A DNA stretch of 64,000 nucleotides from Buchnera aphidicola (Muscaphis stroyani). GTDB lineage: Bacteria > Pseudomonadota > Gammaproteobacteria > Enterobacterales > Enterobacteriaceae. Under the pieces are notes generated by a model that was not told the DNA's origin, did not search any database, and worked only from the letters and a program-made list of their open reading frames with translations. The DNA lies in NCBI RefSeq assembly GCF_005080865.1, contig NZ_CP034861.1, positions 372,001 through 436,000 on the forward strand, given 5' to 3'. The translations under genes and the position numbers were made by a program. The first letter of the stretch is position 1. Each line of letters opens with the position of its first letter. Below are positions 42,442 through 52,790 of this stretch, in pieces.

Positions 42442-42696
42442 ATGGCGCATAAAAAAGCTGGTGGATCTACTAGAAACGGAAGAGATTCTAATGCTCAAAG
42501 ATTAGGTGTTAAATGTTTTGGAGGGCAATTCATTTCTTCAGGAAGTATTATTGTTAAACAACGTGGAACTAAATTTCATCCTGGTAAAAATGTCCGATGC
42601 GGAAAAGACCACACTATTTTTGCTACTGCGAATGGAACTGTACAATTCAAAAAAAAAGGATTAAAAAAAAGACAGTATGTAAATATATTAGTTTAA
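42442..42696 (+). CDS. rpmA: 50S ribosomal protein L27
   Basis: 84 aa (E. coli 85). It starts [20 protein letters not shown]; the N-terminal tail reaches the peptidyl-transferase centre. [15 protein letters not shown] is conserved. AAGGA precedes the ATG. It sits in the rplU-rpmA-obgE cluster. Confidence 0.98.
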   Translation: MAHKKAGGSTRNGRDSNAQRLGVKCFGGQFISSGSIIVKQRGTKFHPGKNVRCGKDHTIFATANGTVQFKKKGLKKRQYVNILV

Positions 42697-42736
42697 AAAA
42701 ATAAATTTAATAAACAAATTATTGTTTAAAAAATAG

Positions 42737-43873
<1,137 letters not shown>

Positions 43874-43886
43874 ATTTTTAATCGAA

Positions 43887-43920
43887 AAAGAACTCGGTTT
43901 ATTAAAAAACCAAGTTCTTT
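43887..43920. terminator. Bidirectional terminator between obgE and rpsI
   Basis: AAAGAACT (43887-43894) pairs with AGTTCTTT (43913-43920). After one C-A mismatch, GGTTT pairs with AAACC around a 6-nt loop. Ts flank it on the minus strand (TTTTTCG), and the right arm ends in TTT on the + strand. It lies between genes that converge, 13 bases after the obgE stop and 9 bases from the rpsI stop. Confidence 0.72.
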
Positions 43921-43929
43921 AATAATAAA

Positions 43930-44322
43930 TTAACGTTTAGAAAACTGAGGGCGTTTCCTAGATTTCCGTAATCCTACTTTTTTTCTCTCAACCTGACGTG
44001 CATCACGAGTCACAAAACCTACTTTTCGTAATTTAGGTCGTAAAGATTGATCATACTCAATTAAAGCTCGCGTAATTCCTTGTCGAATTGCACCTGCCTG
44101 ACCAGAAATTCCTCCTCCTTTAACTGTAACATAAATATTAAATTTATTTATCATGTCAACTAATTCTAATGGTTGACAAACAATCATACAAGAAGTTTCA
44201 CGTCCAAAATATTGCTCTAAAGATCTTTTATTTATTATTATTTGTCCATTTCCAGGTCTCAGAAAAACTCTAGCAGAAGAACTTTTTCGACGCCCAGTTC
44301 CATAATTTTGAAAATTAATCAT
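43930..44322 (-). CDS. rpsI: 30S ribosomal protein S9
   Basis: 130 aa, the E. coli length. [19 protein letters not shown] and the C-terminal [17 protein letters not shown], whose last Lys-Arg contacts P-site tRNA, are diagnostic. It follows rplM by 15 bases, as in E. coli (rplM-rpsI), with AGGT upstream of the ATG. Confidence 0.98.
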   Translation of the reverse strand: MINFQNYGTGRRKSSSARVFLRPGNGQIIINKRSLEQYFGRETSCMIVCQPLELVDMINKFNIYVTVKGGGISGQAGAIRQGITRALIEYDQSLRPKLRKVGFVTRDARQVERKKVGLRKSRKRPQFSKR

Positions 44323-44337
44323 TTTTCTATACCTATT

Positions 44338-44766
44338 TTAAATGTTGAGAAATTTGGGACACTGTGCCGTGTGATCATGATTGTCATTAGAAAAAACTTT
44401 CAATTTTTTAAACATAGATCGCCCTAAAGGACCTTTTGGTAGCATTCCTTTTACAGCAATTTCAACAATTTTTTCTGGATAACGCGCCATCATTTCCTCA
44501 AATCTTAATTTTTTAATACCACCAACATAACCTGTATGATGATAGTAAATTTTATTAGTTCTTTTTTTTCCTGTAACTAATATTTTTGAGGAATTCAAAA
44601 CAATAATATAATCTCCAGTGTCTAAATGAGGAGTATATATAGATTTATTCTTTCCTCTAAGATAAATAGCAATTGAACTAGCAAATCTGCCTAATATCTT
44701 ATTAGTGGCATCAACGTAATACCAGTTTTTTTTTAAATCTCTTTCTTTAGCTGAAAATGTTTTCAT
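44338..44766 (-). CDS. rplM: 50S ribosomal protein L13
   Basis: 142 aa, the E. coli length, starting [20 protein letters not shown] and including [17 protein letters not shown] and [19 protein letters not shown] precedes the ATG. It is first gene of the rplM-rpsI pair; E. coli L13 represses the operon through its leader, which cannot be verified here. Confidence 0.98.
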   Translation of the reverse strand: MKTFSAKERDLKKNWYYVDATNKILGRFASSIAIYLRGKNKSIYTPHLDTGDYIIVLNSSKILVTGKKRTNKIYYHHTGYVGGIKKLRFEEMMARYPEKIVEIAVKGMLPKGPLGRSMFKKLKVFSNDNHDHTAQCPKFLNI

Positions 44767-45070
44767 TATGATATCTTCTTAAATATAATTATTTATATAA
44801 AAATCATACTATCATTAAAATTAATAAGATATAGTAAATATGTTTTTAATGATAAAATCTTGTAAATGATTTTTATATAAATTTATGTTTTTAGAAATAA
44901 GTAATTTTTAGTAAAAATTTTTTAAAAAGTTGATAATATCTAAAATAAAAAAATACTTTTTTTGAATAAAACATTTAATTAAAATGTACGTATCTTTTGT
45001 ACAAAAAATAACGTCTACTGTTAAAAAATATTAAATTTTGTACTAAACACATGTTCATAGGTAACAAATT
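44767..45070. other. Spacer between divergent rplM and pheA
   Basis: 304 bases. E. coli pheA is preceded by the phenylalanine-rich leader peptide pheL and an attenuator; neither is visible. A 16-codon frame beginning ATG TAC GTA at 44985 has one Phe codon and is not a pheL equivalent. A short palindrome TGTAC..GTACA lies inside it. The pheA ribosome binding site is ATAGGTA just before 45071. Confidence 0.5.
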
Positions 45071-46228
45071 ATGCTTTCTGAAAGTTGTTTATTAAATTTT
45101 CGTGATAAAATTAATGAAATTGACAAAAATATAGTTGATTTACTATCTAAAAGAAAGATTTTAGTAAAAAAAATTGCTGAATTTAAAATAAAAAACAATC
45201 AATCTATACGAGATAAAAAACGCGAAGAAAATATGTTAAAAAGATTAATTAATTTAGGGAAAAAACATCATCTCCCTTCTAAATATATTACTCAGTTGTT
45301 TCAATTAATTATTAAAGAATCTGTAGAAACGCAAGAAATGTTGTTAAAAAATTTTTATATTTTTAATAAAAAAAGAATTTTTAGTTTTTCTTTTTTAGGC
45401 CCGAAAGGTTCTTATTCACAGATTGCAACTACAAAATACGCAAATCAAAAATTGATTAATCATGTTGAAAAAGAATGTCAAACATTTAAAGAATGTATTT
45501 CAAATGTAGAGAAGAAAATATCAGATTATGCAATTCTACCTTTAGAAAATAGTTACTCCGGTCCTATTAATGAAGTTTTTATTTTGTTAAAAAAGACTCA
45601 TTTGTTTATTTCAGGAGACATTAAGCTTTCTGTAAATCACTGTTTAGTAGGAATTAAAAAAATAAAATTAACTCATATTAAAACTGTATATAGTCACCCT
45701 CAACCTTTTAAACAATGCAGTAAATTTATTAAAAATTTTCCAAAGTGGGAAATTCAATATTCAAAAAGTACATCTGATGCAATGAAAAAAATTATAAAAT
45801 ATAATCAAATAAGCAATGCAGCTTTGGCAAGTGAGGATGGAAGTAAAATATATGGATTAAGCATTTTAGCTAAAAATATTACTAATCAGAAAAAAAATTT
45901 TACAAAATTTATATTATTATCACGTGACACTTTACATTCGCCTCAAAATAAAGCATATAAAACAACGTTAATTTTTAGTATTAAAAAAAAATTAGAAATT
46001 TTTAATCAATTCTTAATAATATCAAAAAAATATAATTTAATTACAAAAAAATTAATTTTTAAAGATAGCCATGAAAACACATTAGAATATAATTTTTATA
46101 CTAATATCCAAGATCATGTTTCATCTTTATTGATTCAAAATATACTCCAAGATATTCAAAAAATAACTACGTTCATCAAAATATTAGGTTGTTATCCAAT
46201 TGAAAATTCGTTACCTATAAAAATATAA
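45071..46228 (+). CDS. pheA: Chorismate mutase / prephenate dehydratase (P-protein)
   Basis: Bifunctional phenylalanine enzyme, 385 aa (E. coli 386). The mutase domain keeps Arg11, Arg28, Lys39, Asp48, Arg51, Glu52, Ser84 and Gln88. The dehydratase domain shows FLGPKGSYSQIA and VYSHPQPFKQC, with the catalytic Thr-Arg-Phe motif reading Thr-Lys-Phe (NFTKF). In the C-terminal ACT domain (about 298-385), the GALV and ESRP motifs that bind phenylalanine in E. coli are both replaced, while the distal KILGCYPIEN is kept. Loss of feedback inhibition is therefore expected, as reported for Buchnera PheA. No attenuator is seen upstream. This fits overproduction of phenylalanine for the aphid. Confidence 0.96.
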   Translation: MLSESCLLNFRDKINEIDKNIVDLLSKRKILVKKIAEFKIKNNQSIRDKKREENMLKRLINLGKKHHLPSKYITQLFQLIIKESVETQEMLLKNFYIFNKKRIFSFSFLGPKGSYSQIATTKYANQKLINHVEKECQTFKECISNVEKKISDYAILPLENSYSGPINEVFILLKKTHLFISGDIKLSVNHCLVGIKKIKLTHIKTVYSHPQPFKQCSKFIKNFPKWEIQYSKSTSDAMKKIIKYNQISNAALASEDGSKIYGLSILAKNITNQKKNFTKFILLSRDTLHSPQNKAYKTTLIFSIKKKLEIFNQFLIISKKYNLITKKLIFKDSHENTLEYNFYTNIQDHVSSLLIQNILQDIQKITTFIKILGCYPIENSLPIKI

Positions 46229-46367
46229 ATCTATTAAACATAAATATTTTAGCCAAATTTTTATAAAAAATGAAATGATTGTGAGATTTATTCACTGATA
46301 CCTAGTATTTCAAAAAAATAATTTTAATAATCACTAATGTAAAATTTTAAAATGAGTTGAAAAAATA

Positions 46368-47720
46368 ATGTTCAGTAATCTAACTAACCGTTTTAAACAA
46401 AGTTTAAGAAAAATCATTAATTCAGGTCGACTAACAGAGGAAAATATAAAAGAAACAATACGTGAAGTTCGAAAAGCTCTCTTAGAAGCAGATGTGGCTT
46501 TATCAGTTATAAAATCTTTTATAAACAATATAAAAACAAAATCTATTGGTCACAAAATTAATAATAGTTTAACTCCAGGACAAGAATTTATTAAAATAGT
46601 TAGAAGTGAATTAATATCAGTTATGGGAGAAGAAAGTAGCACCTTAAACTTATCTGATTCACCCCCTGCTATTGTTCTCATTGTAGGTTTGCAGGGATCA
46701 GGAAAAACTACCAGTTTAGCAAAAATAGCAAAATGGATTAAAAACAAATATAGAAAAAAAATACTAATAACATCTACTGATGTTAATCGAGCAGCTGCTA
46801 TTCAACAGCTAAAAATATTATCAAATGATATTGAAATAGATTTTTTTTCAACAAAAGAAAATAAAACATCAATCGAGATATCAAAAGAAGCTATTAAACA
46901 TGCAAAATTGAAATTATATGACATATTACTAATTGATACAGCTGGACGACTTCATATAAACGAAGAAATGATGAATGAAATAAAAGAAATACAAATTTTT
47001 TCTAAACCAATTGAAACTCTATTAGTAGTAGACTCTATGATGGGTCAAGATGCTATTAATATGGCTCAAATTTTTAATAAATTTCTATTTATATCTGGAA
47101 TTGTATTAAGTAAAGTAGATGGAGATTCTAGAAATGGAGTGGCACTTTCCATGCGTTATATCACTAATAAACCTATTAAATTTATTGGAACAGGAGAAAA
47201 AATAACAGAATTAAAACCATTTTGTCCAAAAAAAATAGCAGATAAAATTTTAGGAATGAATGAAGTTTTATCTATTATTGAAGATATTGAAGAAAAAGTC
47301 GATAAATCTCATTTAAAAGAACTAAACAATCAATTCAAAAAAAGTCAAAATTTTAACTTAGATGATTTTTTAACACAAATAAAAAAAATGAAAAAAATAG
47401 GAGGTTTAAACCATTTGGTAAACAAACTATTAAAAAATTTTCAAACCTCTGATCATGCATCATTTAATACAGATTCAAACACATTAAAAAAAATAGAAGC
47501 AATTATTTCTTCTATGACTCGCAAAGAAAGAATGATGCCAATTATTATAAAAGGATCTAGAAAAAAAAGAATAGCATTAGGTTCTGGAACTCAAGTTCAA
47601 GATGTAAACAAGTTATTAAAAAATTTTGAAAATATAAAAAGAACAATAAAAAAAATCCAAACAGGAGGAATAGGAAATATAATGAAGAATATAAAAAATA
47701 TGTTACCTAAAAAATTTTAA
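46368..47720 (+). CDS. ffh: Signal recognition particle protein Ffh
   Basis: SRP54 GTPase that binds signal sequences with 4.5S RNA, 450 aa (E. coli 453). N domain, then the G domain with GLQGSGKTT, DTAGRLH and SKVDGD, then the M domain with MTRKERMMP (MTxxER), SRKKRIALGSGTQVQDVN for RNA binding, and a shortened Met-rich finger. It keeps the E. coli position just before rpsP-rimM-trmD-rplS. Confidence 0.97.
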   Translation: MFSNLTNRFKQSLRKIINSGRLTEENIKETIREVRKALLEADVALSVIKSFINNIKTKSIGHKINNSLTPGQEFIKIVRSELISVMGEESSTLNLSDSPPAIVLIVGLQGSGKTTSLAKIAKWIKNKYRKKILITSTDVNRAAAIQQLKILSNDIEIDFFSTKENKTSIEISKEAIKHAKLKLYDILLIDTAGRLHINEEMMNEIKEIQIFSKPIETLLVVDSMMGQDAINMAQIFNKFLFISGIVLSKVDGDSRNGVALSMRYITNKPIKFIGTGEKITELKPFCPKKIADKILGMNEVLSIIEDIEEKVDKSHLKELNNQFKKSQNFNLDDFLTQIKKMKKIGGLNHLVNKLLKNFQTSDHASFNTDSNTLKKIEAIISSMTRKERMMPIIIKGSRKKRIALGSGTQVQDVNKLLKNFENIKRTIKKIQTGGIGNIMKNIKNMLPKKF

Positions 47721-47843
47721 TTATTTTTAAAATAACATACGTCCAAAAAAAGATTTTTGTGAAAATTTCATGTAAAATAAAATTTATATCTGTATGATTT
47801 TAAAAATATCATTTTACATTACTTGCAATTAAGAGAGAAAAAT

Positions 47844-48104
47844 ATGGTAAAAATTCGTTTATCAAGATATGGAATAAAAAAACGTCCATTCTATAAAATT
47901 GTAGTCGCTGACAGTCGATTTCCTAGAAATGGTAGATTTATTGAACGTATTGGTTATTTTGATCCCATTTCTAAAAGTTTGCTTGGAAGCCTTCAAATAA
48001 ATTTAAATCGAGTTGAATATTGGATAAAAAAAGGAGCATTAATATCTGAAAGAGCAAAAAAATTAATCCAAATTCAAAAAAATAAAAAGGATTCGAATAA
48101 TTAA
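47844..48104 (+). CDS. rpsP: 30S ribosomal protein S16
   Basis: 86 aa (E. coli 82). The ATG at 47844 gives [25 protein letters not shown] as in other S16 proteins, with AAGAGAG upstream; an in-frame codon at 47823 is rejected. First gene of the rpsP-rimM-trmD-rplS operon. Confidence 0.97.
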   Translation: MVKIRLSRYGIKKRPFYKIVVADSRFPRNGRFIERIGYFDPISKSLLGSLQINLNRVEYWIKKGALISERAKKLIQIQKNKKDSNN

Positions 48105-48138
48105 TATTAGCATCAAAAAACCTAAAAAATCTTTAATA

Positions 48139-48630
48139 GTGGGAAAAGTTGGAAAATCTTATGGAATTTTAGGATGGATAACAATTTTTTCTTTTACTGA
48201 AAAAAAAGAAAAAATATTCGATTATCTTCCATGGTTTTTCTTAAAAGACAATAAATGGATACAAATTTATTTAAAAAATTGGAAAAAATACAATAAAAAT
48301 TTTATTATTCTTATAAAAAACATTTATGATCGTTCAACTGTAATGCAATTTACTAATTCAGATATAATTATTGATAAAAATCAGTTACCTTTTCTTAAAA
48401 AAAATGAATACTATTGGTATGATATTATCAATTATCAAGTAATCAATACAAATCAAATATATTTAGGTCAAGTTACTGATTTATTAAGAACAAAATATAA
48501 TGATATTTTAATTGTAAAAAACAAAAAAAATAAAAATAATCATCAAAATACACTTATTCCATTTATTGAAAAAAAAATAATAAAAAAAATAGATCTAAGT
48601 AAAAAAATTATAATTGTCATCTGGAACTAA
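48139..48630 (+). CDS. rimM: 16S rRNA processing factor RimM
   Basis: 30S maturation factor, at least 163 aa from GTG 48139 (E. coli 182). The N-terminal RimM domain GKVGKSYGILGWITIFSFTE and the C-terminal PRC barrel (YYWYDIINYQVIN, LGQVTDLL, IPFIEKKIIKKID) are clear. The GTG lies inside the first beta strand (LIVGKVG) and has no ribosome binding site. The frame is open upstream, where SIKKPKKSLIV would supply the missing strand. No ATG, GTG or TTG exists there, so initiation at ATT (48106 or 48100) or ATA 48097, after AAGG at 48087-48090, is likely. The position between rpsP and trmD confirms identity. Confidence 0.9.
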   Translation: MGKVGKSYGILGWITIFSFTEKKEKIFDYLPWFFLKDNKWIQIYLKNWKKYNKNFIILIKNIYDRSTVMQFTNSDIIIDKNQLPFLKKNEYYWYDIINYQVINTNQIYLGQVTDLLRTKYNDILIVKNKKNKNNHQNTLIPFIEKKIIKKIDLSKKIIIVIWN

Positions 48631-48671
48631 ATTATGCCTGATAAATTAAAAAAAAATATAAAAAAACTTTA

Positions 48672-49415
48672 ATGTGGTTTGAAATTATTACTATTTTTCC
48701 TGAAATGTTTCAAGCAATTACTGATTATGGAGTCACCGGAAAAGCAATTAAAAAAAACATTATTCATATTAATTTATGTAATTTAAGAAATTTTTCAAAA
48801 AAAAAATATAAATCAATAGATGATCGTCCCTATGGGGGGGGATCAGGAATGTTAATGAGTTTTCAACCATTATATAAAGCTATTCAGCATGTCAAATCTA
48901 AAATAAAAAACGCAATAGTAATTTATTTATCTCCACAAGGAACTACATTCAAACAAGAAAAAATACCTGAACTAATTAAAAGAAAAAAAATTATTTTTGT
49001 ATGCGGTAGATATGAAGGAATTGATCAACGTATTATTGATGATCAAATAGACGAGGAATGGTCAATAGGAGATTATGTACTTACAGGAGGCGAACTCGCT
49101 GGCATGATTATTATTGATTCTATTTCTAGATTTTTGCCTGGTGTCGTTCATAAAAAAGAATCAGTAGAAAAAGATTCTTTCTCTAAATATCTACTTGATT
49201 ACCCTCATTATACAAGACCAGAAACTATAAAAAATATGAAAGTACCAAGCGTTTTGTTGTCTGGACATCATGATAATATTCGAATCTGGCGTCTGCAAGA
49301 GTCTCTTAGAAAAACATGGATTAAACGTCCAGATCTATTAAAAAAAAAAACATTAACACAGGAAGAAAAAAGTCTGTTAAATGATTTTAAAAAAAAATTA
49401 AAAAAAAATAATTAA
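48672..49415 (+). CDS. trmD: tRNA (guanine-37-N1)-methyltransferase TrmD
   Basis: SPOUT-class methyltransferase for m1G37, which prevents frameshifting. It is 247 aa (E. coli 255). MWFEIITIFPEMF starts the protein; YGGGSGMLM, VCGRYEGID and the knot loop EWSIGDYVLTGGELA are conserved. HYTRPE is also kept. It contains an in-frame run of 11 As (49340-49350), intact. It is followed by rplS 27 bases later. Confidence 0.97.
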   Translation: MWFEIITIFPEMFQAITDYGVTGKAIKKNIIHINLCNLRNFSKKKYKSIDDRPYGGGSGMLMSFQPLYKAIQHVKSKIKNAIVIYLSPQGTTFKQEKIPELIKRKKIIFVCGRYEGIDQRIIDDQIDEEWSIGDYVLTGGELAGMIIIDSISRFLPGVVHKKESVEKDSFSKYLLDYPHYTRPETIKNMKVPSVLLSGHHDNIRIWRLQESLRKTWIKRPDLLKKKTLTQEEKSLLNDFKKKLKKNN

Positions 49416-49442
49416 TTTTTATTAGTGTTTCAAGGATAAATT

Positions 49443-49790
49443 ATGTCAAATATTATTCAGAAAATAGAAAAAAAACAACTAAAAAAAAATATTCCAATCT
49501 TCAGATCAGGTGACACAGTTGAAGTTAAAGTATGGGTAATCGAAAGCTCTAAAAAAAGGCTACAAGCATTTGAAGGAACAGTAATAGCTATAAAAAATAG
49601 ATATTTAAATTCATCTTTTACGGTTCGTAAAGTTTCTAATGGAGAAGCAGTCGAGAGAGTTTTTCAAACACATTCTAATAGTATTGAAAGTATTCTTATA
49701 AAAAGAAAAGGATTAGTGAGAAAGTCAAAATTGTATTACTTAAGAAATCGAACTGGAAAATCTGCTCGTATTAAAGAACGAATTAATTAA
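49443..49790 (+). CDS. rplS: 50S ribosomal protein L19
   Basis: 115 aa, the E. coli length. [38 protein letters not shown] and the ending [11 protein letters not shown] are typical. AAGGA precedes the ATG. Last gene of the rpsP operon, followed directly by a terminator. Confidence 0.98.
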   Translation: MSNIIQKIEKKQLKKNIPIFRSGDTVEVKVWVIESSKKRLQAFEGTVIAIKNRYLNSSFTVRKVSNGEAVERVFQTHSNSIESILIKRKGLVRKSKLYYLRNRTGKSARIKERIN

Positions 49791-49798
49791 TTTTAATA

Positions 49799-49826
49799 TG
49801 CAGTCATGGCATAATTCTTGACTGCA
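49799..49826 (+). terminator. Rho-independent terminator of the rpsP-rplS operon
   Basis: The 8-bp perfect stem TGCAGTCA / TGACTGCA with a 12-nt loop is followed by CTATTTTTATTTTA. It begins eight bases after the rplS stop. Confidence 0.77.
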
Positions 49827-49858
49827 CTATTTTTATTTTAGTGTTAAAATTGTCAAAG

Positions 49859-51310
49859 TTAAACTGTACCACCTACAGTTAACTCTTCTATTTTTAAAGA
49901 TGGCTGCCCTATCCCTACTGGAATATTTTGACCATCTTTACCGCATAATCCTGTTCCATTATCCATTTTTAAATCATTACCTATCATTGATATTTTTTGC
50001 ATAACTTCTAATCCTGATCCTATTAGTGTTGTATTTTTTATAGGATAAGAAATTTTTCCTTTATCTATTAAATAAGCTTCTGAAGTTGAAAATACAAATT
50101 TTCCGGATGTAATATCAACTTGACCTCCAGAAAAATTAATAGCATATATTCCATATTCTACGCTTTTAATAATATCTTCTAATTTAGAATCTCCTGGTAA
50201 CATATAAGTATTAGTCATTCTTGGCATTGGTAAATATGAATAAGATTGACGACGACCATTTCCGGTAGATTCTACGCCCATTAAACGAGCATTGAGTTTA
50301 TCTTGCATATATTTTTTTAAAATACCTTTTTCAATCAAAACATTGCGCTGACCAGGAACACCTTCATCATCAATATTTAATGAACCACGATGATTTTTTA
50401 GTGTTCCATCATCAATGATGGTGCATAATTCTGATGCTACTTTCTCTCCAATAATATTTGAAAATACTGAAGTTCCCCGTCTATTAAAATCACCTTCTAA
50501 ACCGTGACCAATTGCTTCATGCAATAAAACTCCTGGCCATCCAGAACCCAAAACTACTGGAAATATACCTGATGGGGCTTCTTTTGAAGATAAATTTAAT
50601 AATGCTATACGAGCCGCTTCCTTAGCCCAATGATCAATTTTTATTTCTCCAGAAAAAACATCTTTATCAAAAAAAAATTCATATCCTGAACGACTTCCTC
50701 CACCACTTCGACCACTTTCTCTTTGGCCTTGATCTTCAACTAAAACGATAATCGAGCATTGTATTAATGGTCTGACATCTGCTGATAAATCTCCGTCGGT
50801 AGATGCAATTAAAACTTGCTCATATGAACCAGTCAAAGTGGCATTTACCTCTGTGACACGATGATCATAAGATCGAGCTATATAATTTATTCTATAAAGT
50901 AATTCAGTTTTTTCTCTGGCAGATAATGTTGTTAAAGGATTAACACTTGAATAAAATAAATTTGATTTTTTTTCTGATAATAACTTAACTTTTGAAGTTC
51001 CTTTTGAATTTATAATACTAAGCGCTATATTTGTGCTTTTTCTCAAAGAATCTATTGATATTTGATCTGCGTACGAAAAACCAGTTGTTTCTCCGATAAT
51101 TGCTCTGACACTTACTCCTTGATCTGAATGATAACTTCCTTCTTTCACGATTCCATTTTCTAAAAACCAAGACTCATGAAGATGAGATTGAAAATAAAGA
51201 TCTCCATAGTCTATATTATTCTTGCATAATTCTTCTAAAGATACAAAAAGATCTTGATGATTAATTTTGTTTCTAGTTAATAAAGATTCAGTCACTTTTT
51301 TAACTGTCAT
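49859..51310 (-). CDS. tldD: Metalloprotease TldD
   Basis: Subunit of the TldD/TldE (PmbA) heterodimeric peptidase that trims peptides and, in E. coli, degrades the CcdA antitoxin and processes microcin B17. It is 483 aa (E. coli 481). The HExxxH site is [11 protein letters not shown]. Further family blocks are GVSVRAIIG near 90, [12 protein letters not shown] and [11 protein letters not shown]. No partner pmbA is seen in the window. It converges on rplS. Confidence 0.95.
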   Translation of the reverse strand: MTVKKVTESLLTRNKINHQDLFVSLEELCKNNIDYGDLYFQSHLHESWFLENGIVKEGSYHSDQGVSVRAIIGETTGFSYADQISIDSLRKSTNIALSIINSKGTSKVKLLSEKKSNLFYSSVNPLTTLSAREKTELLYRINYIARSYDHRVTEVNATLTGSYEQVLIASTDGDLSADVRPLIQCSIIVLVEDQGQRESGRSGGGSRSGYEFFFDKDVFSGEIKIDHWAKEAARIALLNLSSKEAPSGIFPVVLGSGWPGVLLHEAIGHGLEGDFNRRGTSVFSNIIGEKVASELCTIIDDGTLKNHRGSLNIDDEGVPGQRNVLIEKGILKKYMQDKLNARLMGVESTGNGRRQSYSYLPMPRMTNTYMLPGDSKLEDIIKSVEYGIYAINFSGGQVDITSGKFVFSTSEAYLIDKGKISYPIKNTTLIGSGLEVMQKISMIGNDLKMDNGTGLCGKDGQNIPVGIGQPSLKIEELTVGGTV

Positions 51311-51611
51311 TTGAACTCACTTATTATATTAATTTTTTAGTTTTTATTAAATTAACAATAAAAATATTTAAAAATAGATAGTATTTTTTTATTAAAATAT
51401 GTTATTTTATTTTATTTATATTTAATACTTAGATTTTTTAATTTATTTAACCATTTAAATGTTGAAATAAATAGTGTAATATTTTATTAATTATATGATA
51501 TGCCCTTACATTTATTTTTTGAAAATAATTATAAATGTCTAAAATTTTATTGATTTAAGATAAACAATCTAATAAAAAAATTTAATTTCATCTATTTAAG
51601 AGATTTAAAAA
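51311..51611. other. Spacer between divergent tldD and aroQ
   Basis: 301 bases without gene or GC-containing hairpin. It must hold both promoters, but no pair of boxes stands out from the A/T background. Confidence 0.45.
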
Positions 51612-52073
51612 ATGAAAGACATTTTTCGAATACTATTAATTAACGGACCTAACCTTAATTTACTAGGAACAAGAGAAACTGATATATATGGAAATAAAAC
51701 TCTTTCTATTTTAATTAGTGATTTAGAAAAAAAAGCCAAAAATCTTAACATATTATTAAGTCATATGCAATCTAATGCTGAACATGTTCTAATTGAAAAA
51801 ATTCATTCTTCTAAAAATTATATTGATTATATTATAATTAATCCAGCAGCATTTACACATACTAGCATAGCGATTAGAGACGCATTAATTGCAGTGAACA
51901 TTCCTTTTATCGAAGTACATATTTCTAACATTTATTCTCGCGAAAATTTTAGATCTCATTCATGGTTATCTGATGTTTCCAACGGTGTTATTTGCGGATT
52001 AGGTTTAGATGGTTATTATTGGGCATTAAAAACTGCATCTAAAAGATTGATGAATGAAAAGAAAAAATTTTAA
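51612..52073 (+). CDS. aroQ: Type II 3-dehydroquinate dehydratase
   Basis: Third step of the shikimate pathway; 153 aa, typical of the dodecameric type II enzyme. [15 protein letters not shown] contains the catalytic Arg region, YG the catalytic Tyr, [17 protein letters not shown] the substrate loop, and [17 protein letters not shown] the catalytic His. E. coli K-12 uses the unrelated type I enzyme AroD instead; type II AroQ is common in other gammaproteobacteria, where it often lies near accBC and fis. Here fis is the next gene but on the opposite strand. It feeds chorismate to PheA. Confidence 0.96.
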   Translation: MKDIFRILLINGPNLNLLGTRETDIYGNKTLSILISDLEKKAKNLNILLSHMQSNAEHVLIEKIHSSKNYIDYIIINPAAFTHTSIAIRDALIAVNIPFIEVHISNIYSRENFRSHSWLSDVSNGVICGLGLDGYYWALKTASKRLMNEKKKF

Positions 52074-52099
52074 TTGTTTAATATTCATTAAGTTAAAAC

Positions 52100-52126
52100 C
52101 GCTAATTATAAAATAAGTAATTAGCG
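52100..52126 (-). terminator. Possible terminator of fis
   Basis: A perfect 9-bp stem CGCTAATTA / TAATTAGCG with a 9-nt loop. On the minus strand it is followed by GTTTTAACTT. It lies 130 bases beyond the fis stop, between converging aroQ and fis, so it could also act on aroQ. Confidence 0.5.
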
Positions 52127-52141
52127 CTTATCATAAAACTA

Positions 52142-52163
52142 TCTAAAAAATTAATTTTTTAGA
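52142..52163 (+). terminator. Possible terminator of aroQ
   Basis: A perfect palindrome TCTAAAAAATT / AATTTTTTAGA, followed by CAATTTTTG on the + strand. The stem has only one G-C pair, but the palindrome with a U-tract fits a terminator in this genome. Confidence 0.5.
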
Positions 52164-52255
52164 CAATTTTTGTTATATTAAAGTTTGCATTATAAAAAAA
52201 TTTTTAAAATATGTATCGTTTGAAATCTTATTTTTAAAAAACAATTTAATTAAAT

Positions 52256-52552
52256 TTAATGCATACCATATTTTTTTAATTTTTTCCTCAGCGTACTTCT
52301 ATTTATTCCCATCATTAATGAAGCTTTAGTTTGATTTCCTCGGGTAAATTGCATTATCATATCTAATAAAGGCTTTTCTAATTCTGATAGTGCTAATTCA
52401 TATAAATTATTAATATTTCTTCCATCTAATTGCAATAAGTAATTTTTAATAGATTTTTTAATTAATTTGCTTAAAGGTTTTTTAATAACTTGATTCTGAG
52501 AATTCACAATAGAAACAACTAAAAATTCCGAATTTATTGATTCTTCTGACAT
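52256..52552 (-). CDS. fis: Nucleoid-associated regulator Fis
   Basis: DNA-bending factor for inversion and rRNA/tRNA promoter activation; 98 aa, the E. coli length. The C-terminal helix-turn-helix [29 protein letters not shown] is nearly that of E. coli. The N-terminal beta-hairpin arm is diverged, as expected if Hin/Gin-type recombination is no longer needed. dusB, the usual upstream partner, is absent. Fis is one of the few global transcription regulators retained in Buchnera. Confidence 0.96.
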   Translation of the reverse strand: MSEESINSEFLVVSIVNSQNQVIKKPLSKLIKKSIKNYLLQLDGRNINNLYELALSELEKPLLDMIMQFTRGNQTKASLMMGINRSTLRKKLKKYGMH

Positions 52553-52790
52553 AAGACTATTAACTCTTTATTTTTATTTATATATATTTAAGAATAGTAT
52601 TAAAAAATAAGATAATTATAAAATTTAAATTATTAAAAAATAATTCTATACATTAAAAAATAAAATAATATATAAATTTTATAAATATTTTTTAATATTT
52701 TGATAAAAACAATCATATGTTTAATTAAAAAGAAATACAATAGATAAAACAATTTTAAATTTGTTTTAAAAATAATTTAATTCAATAAAA

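Noticed and set aside
44985-45035. 16-codon frame upstream of pheA as a pheL leader peptide
   Set aside because: Only one Phe codon and no attenuator hairpins after it; E. coli pheL is strongly Phe-rich.
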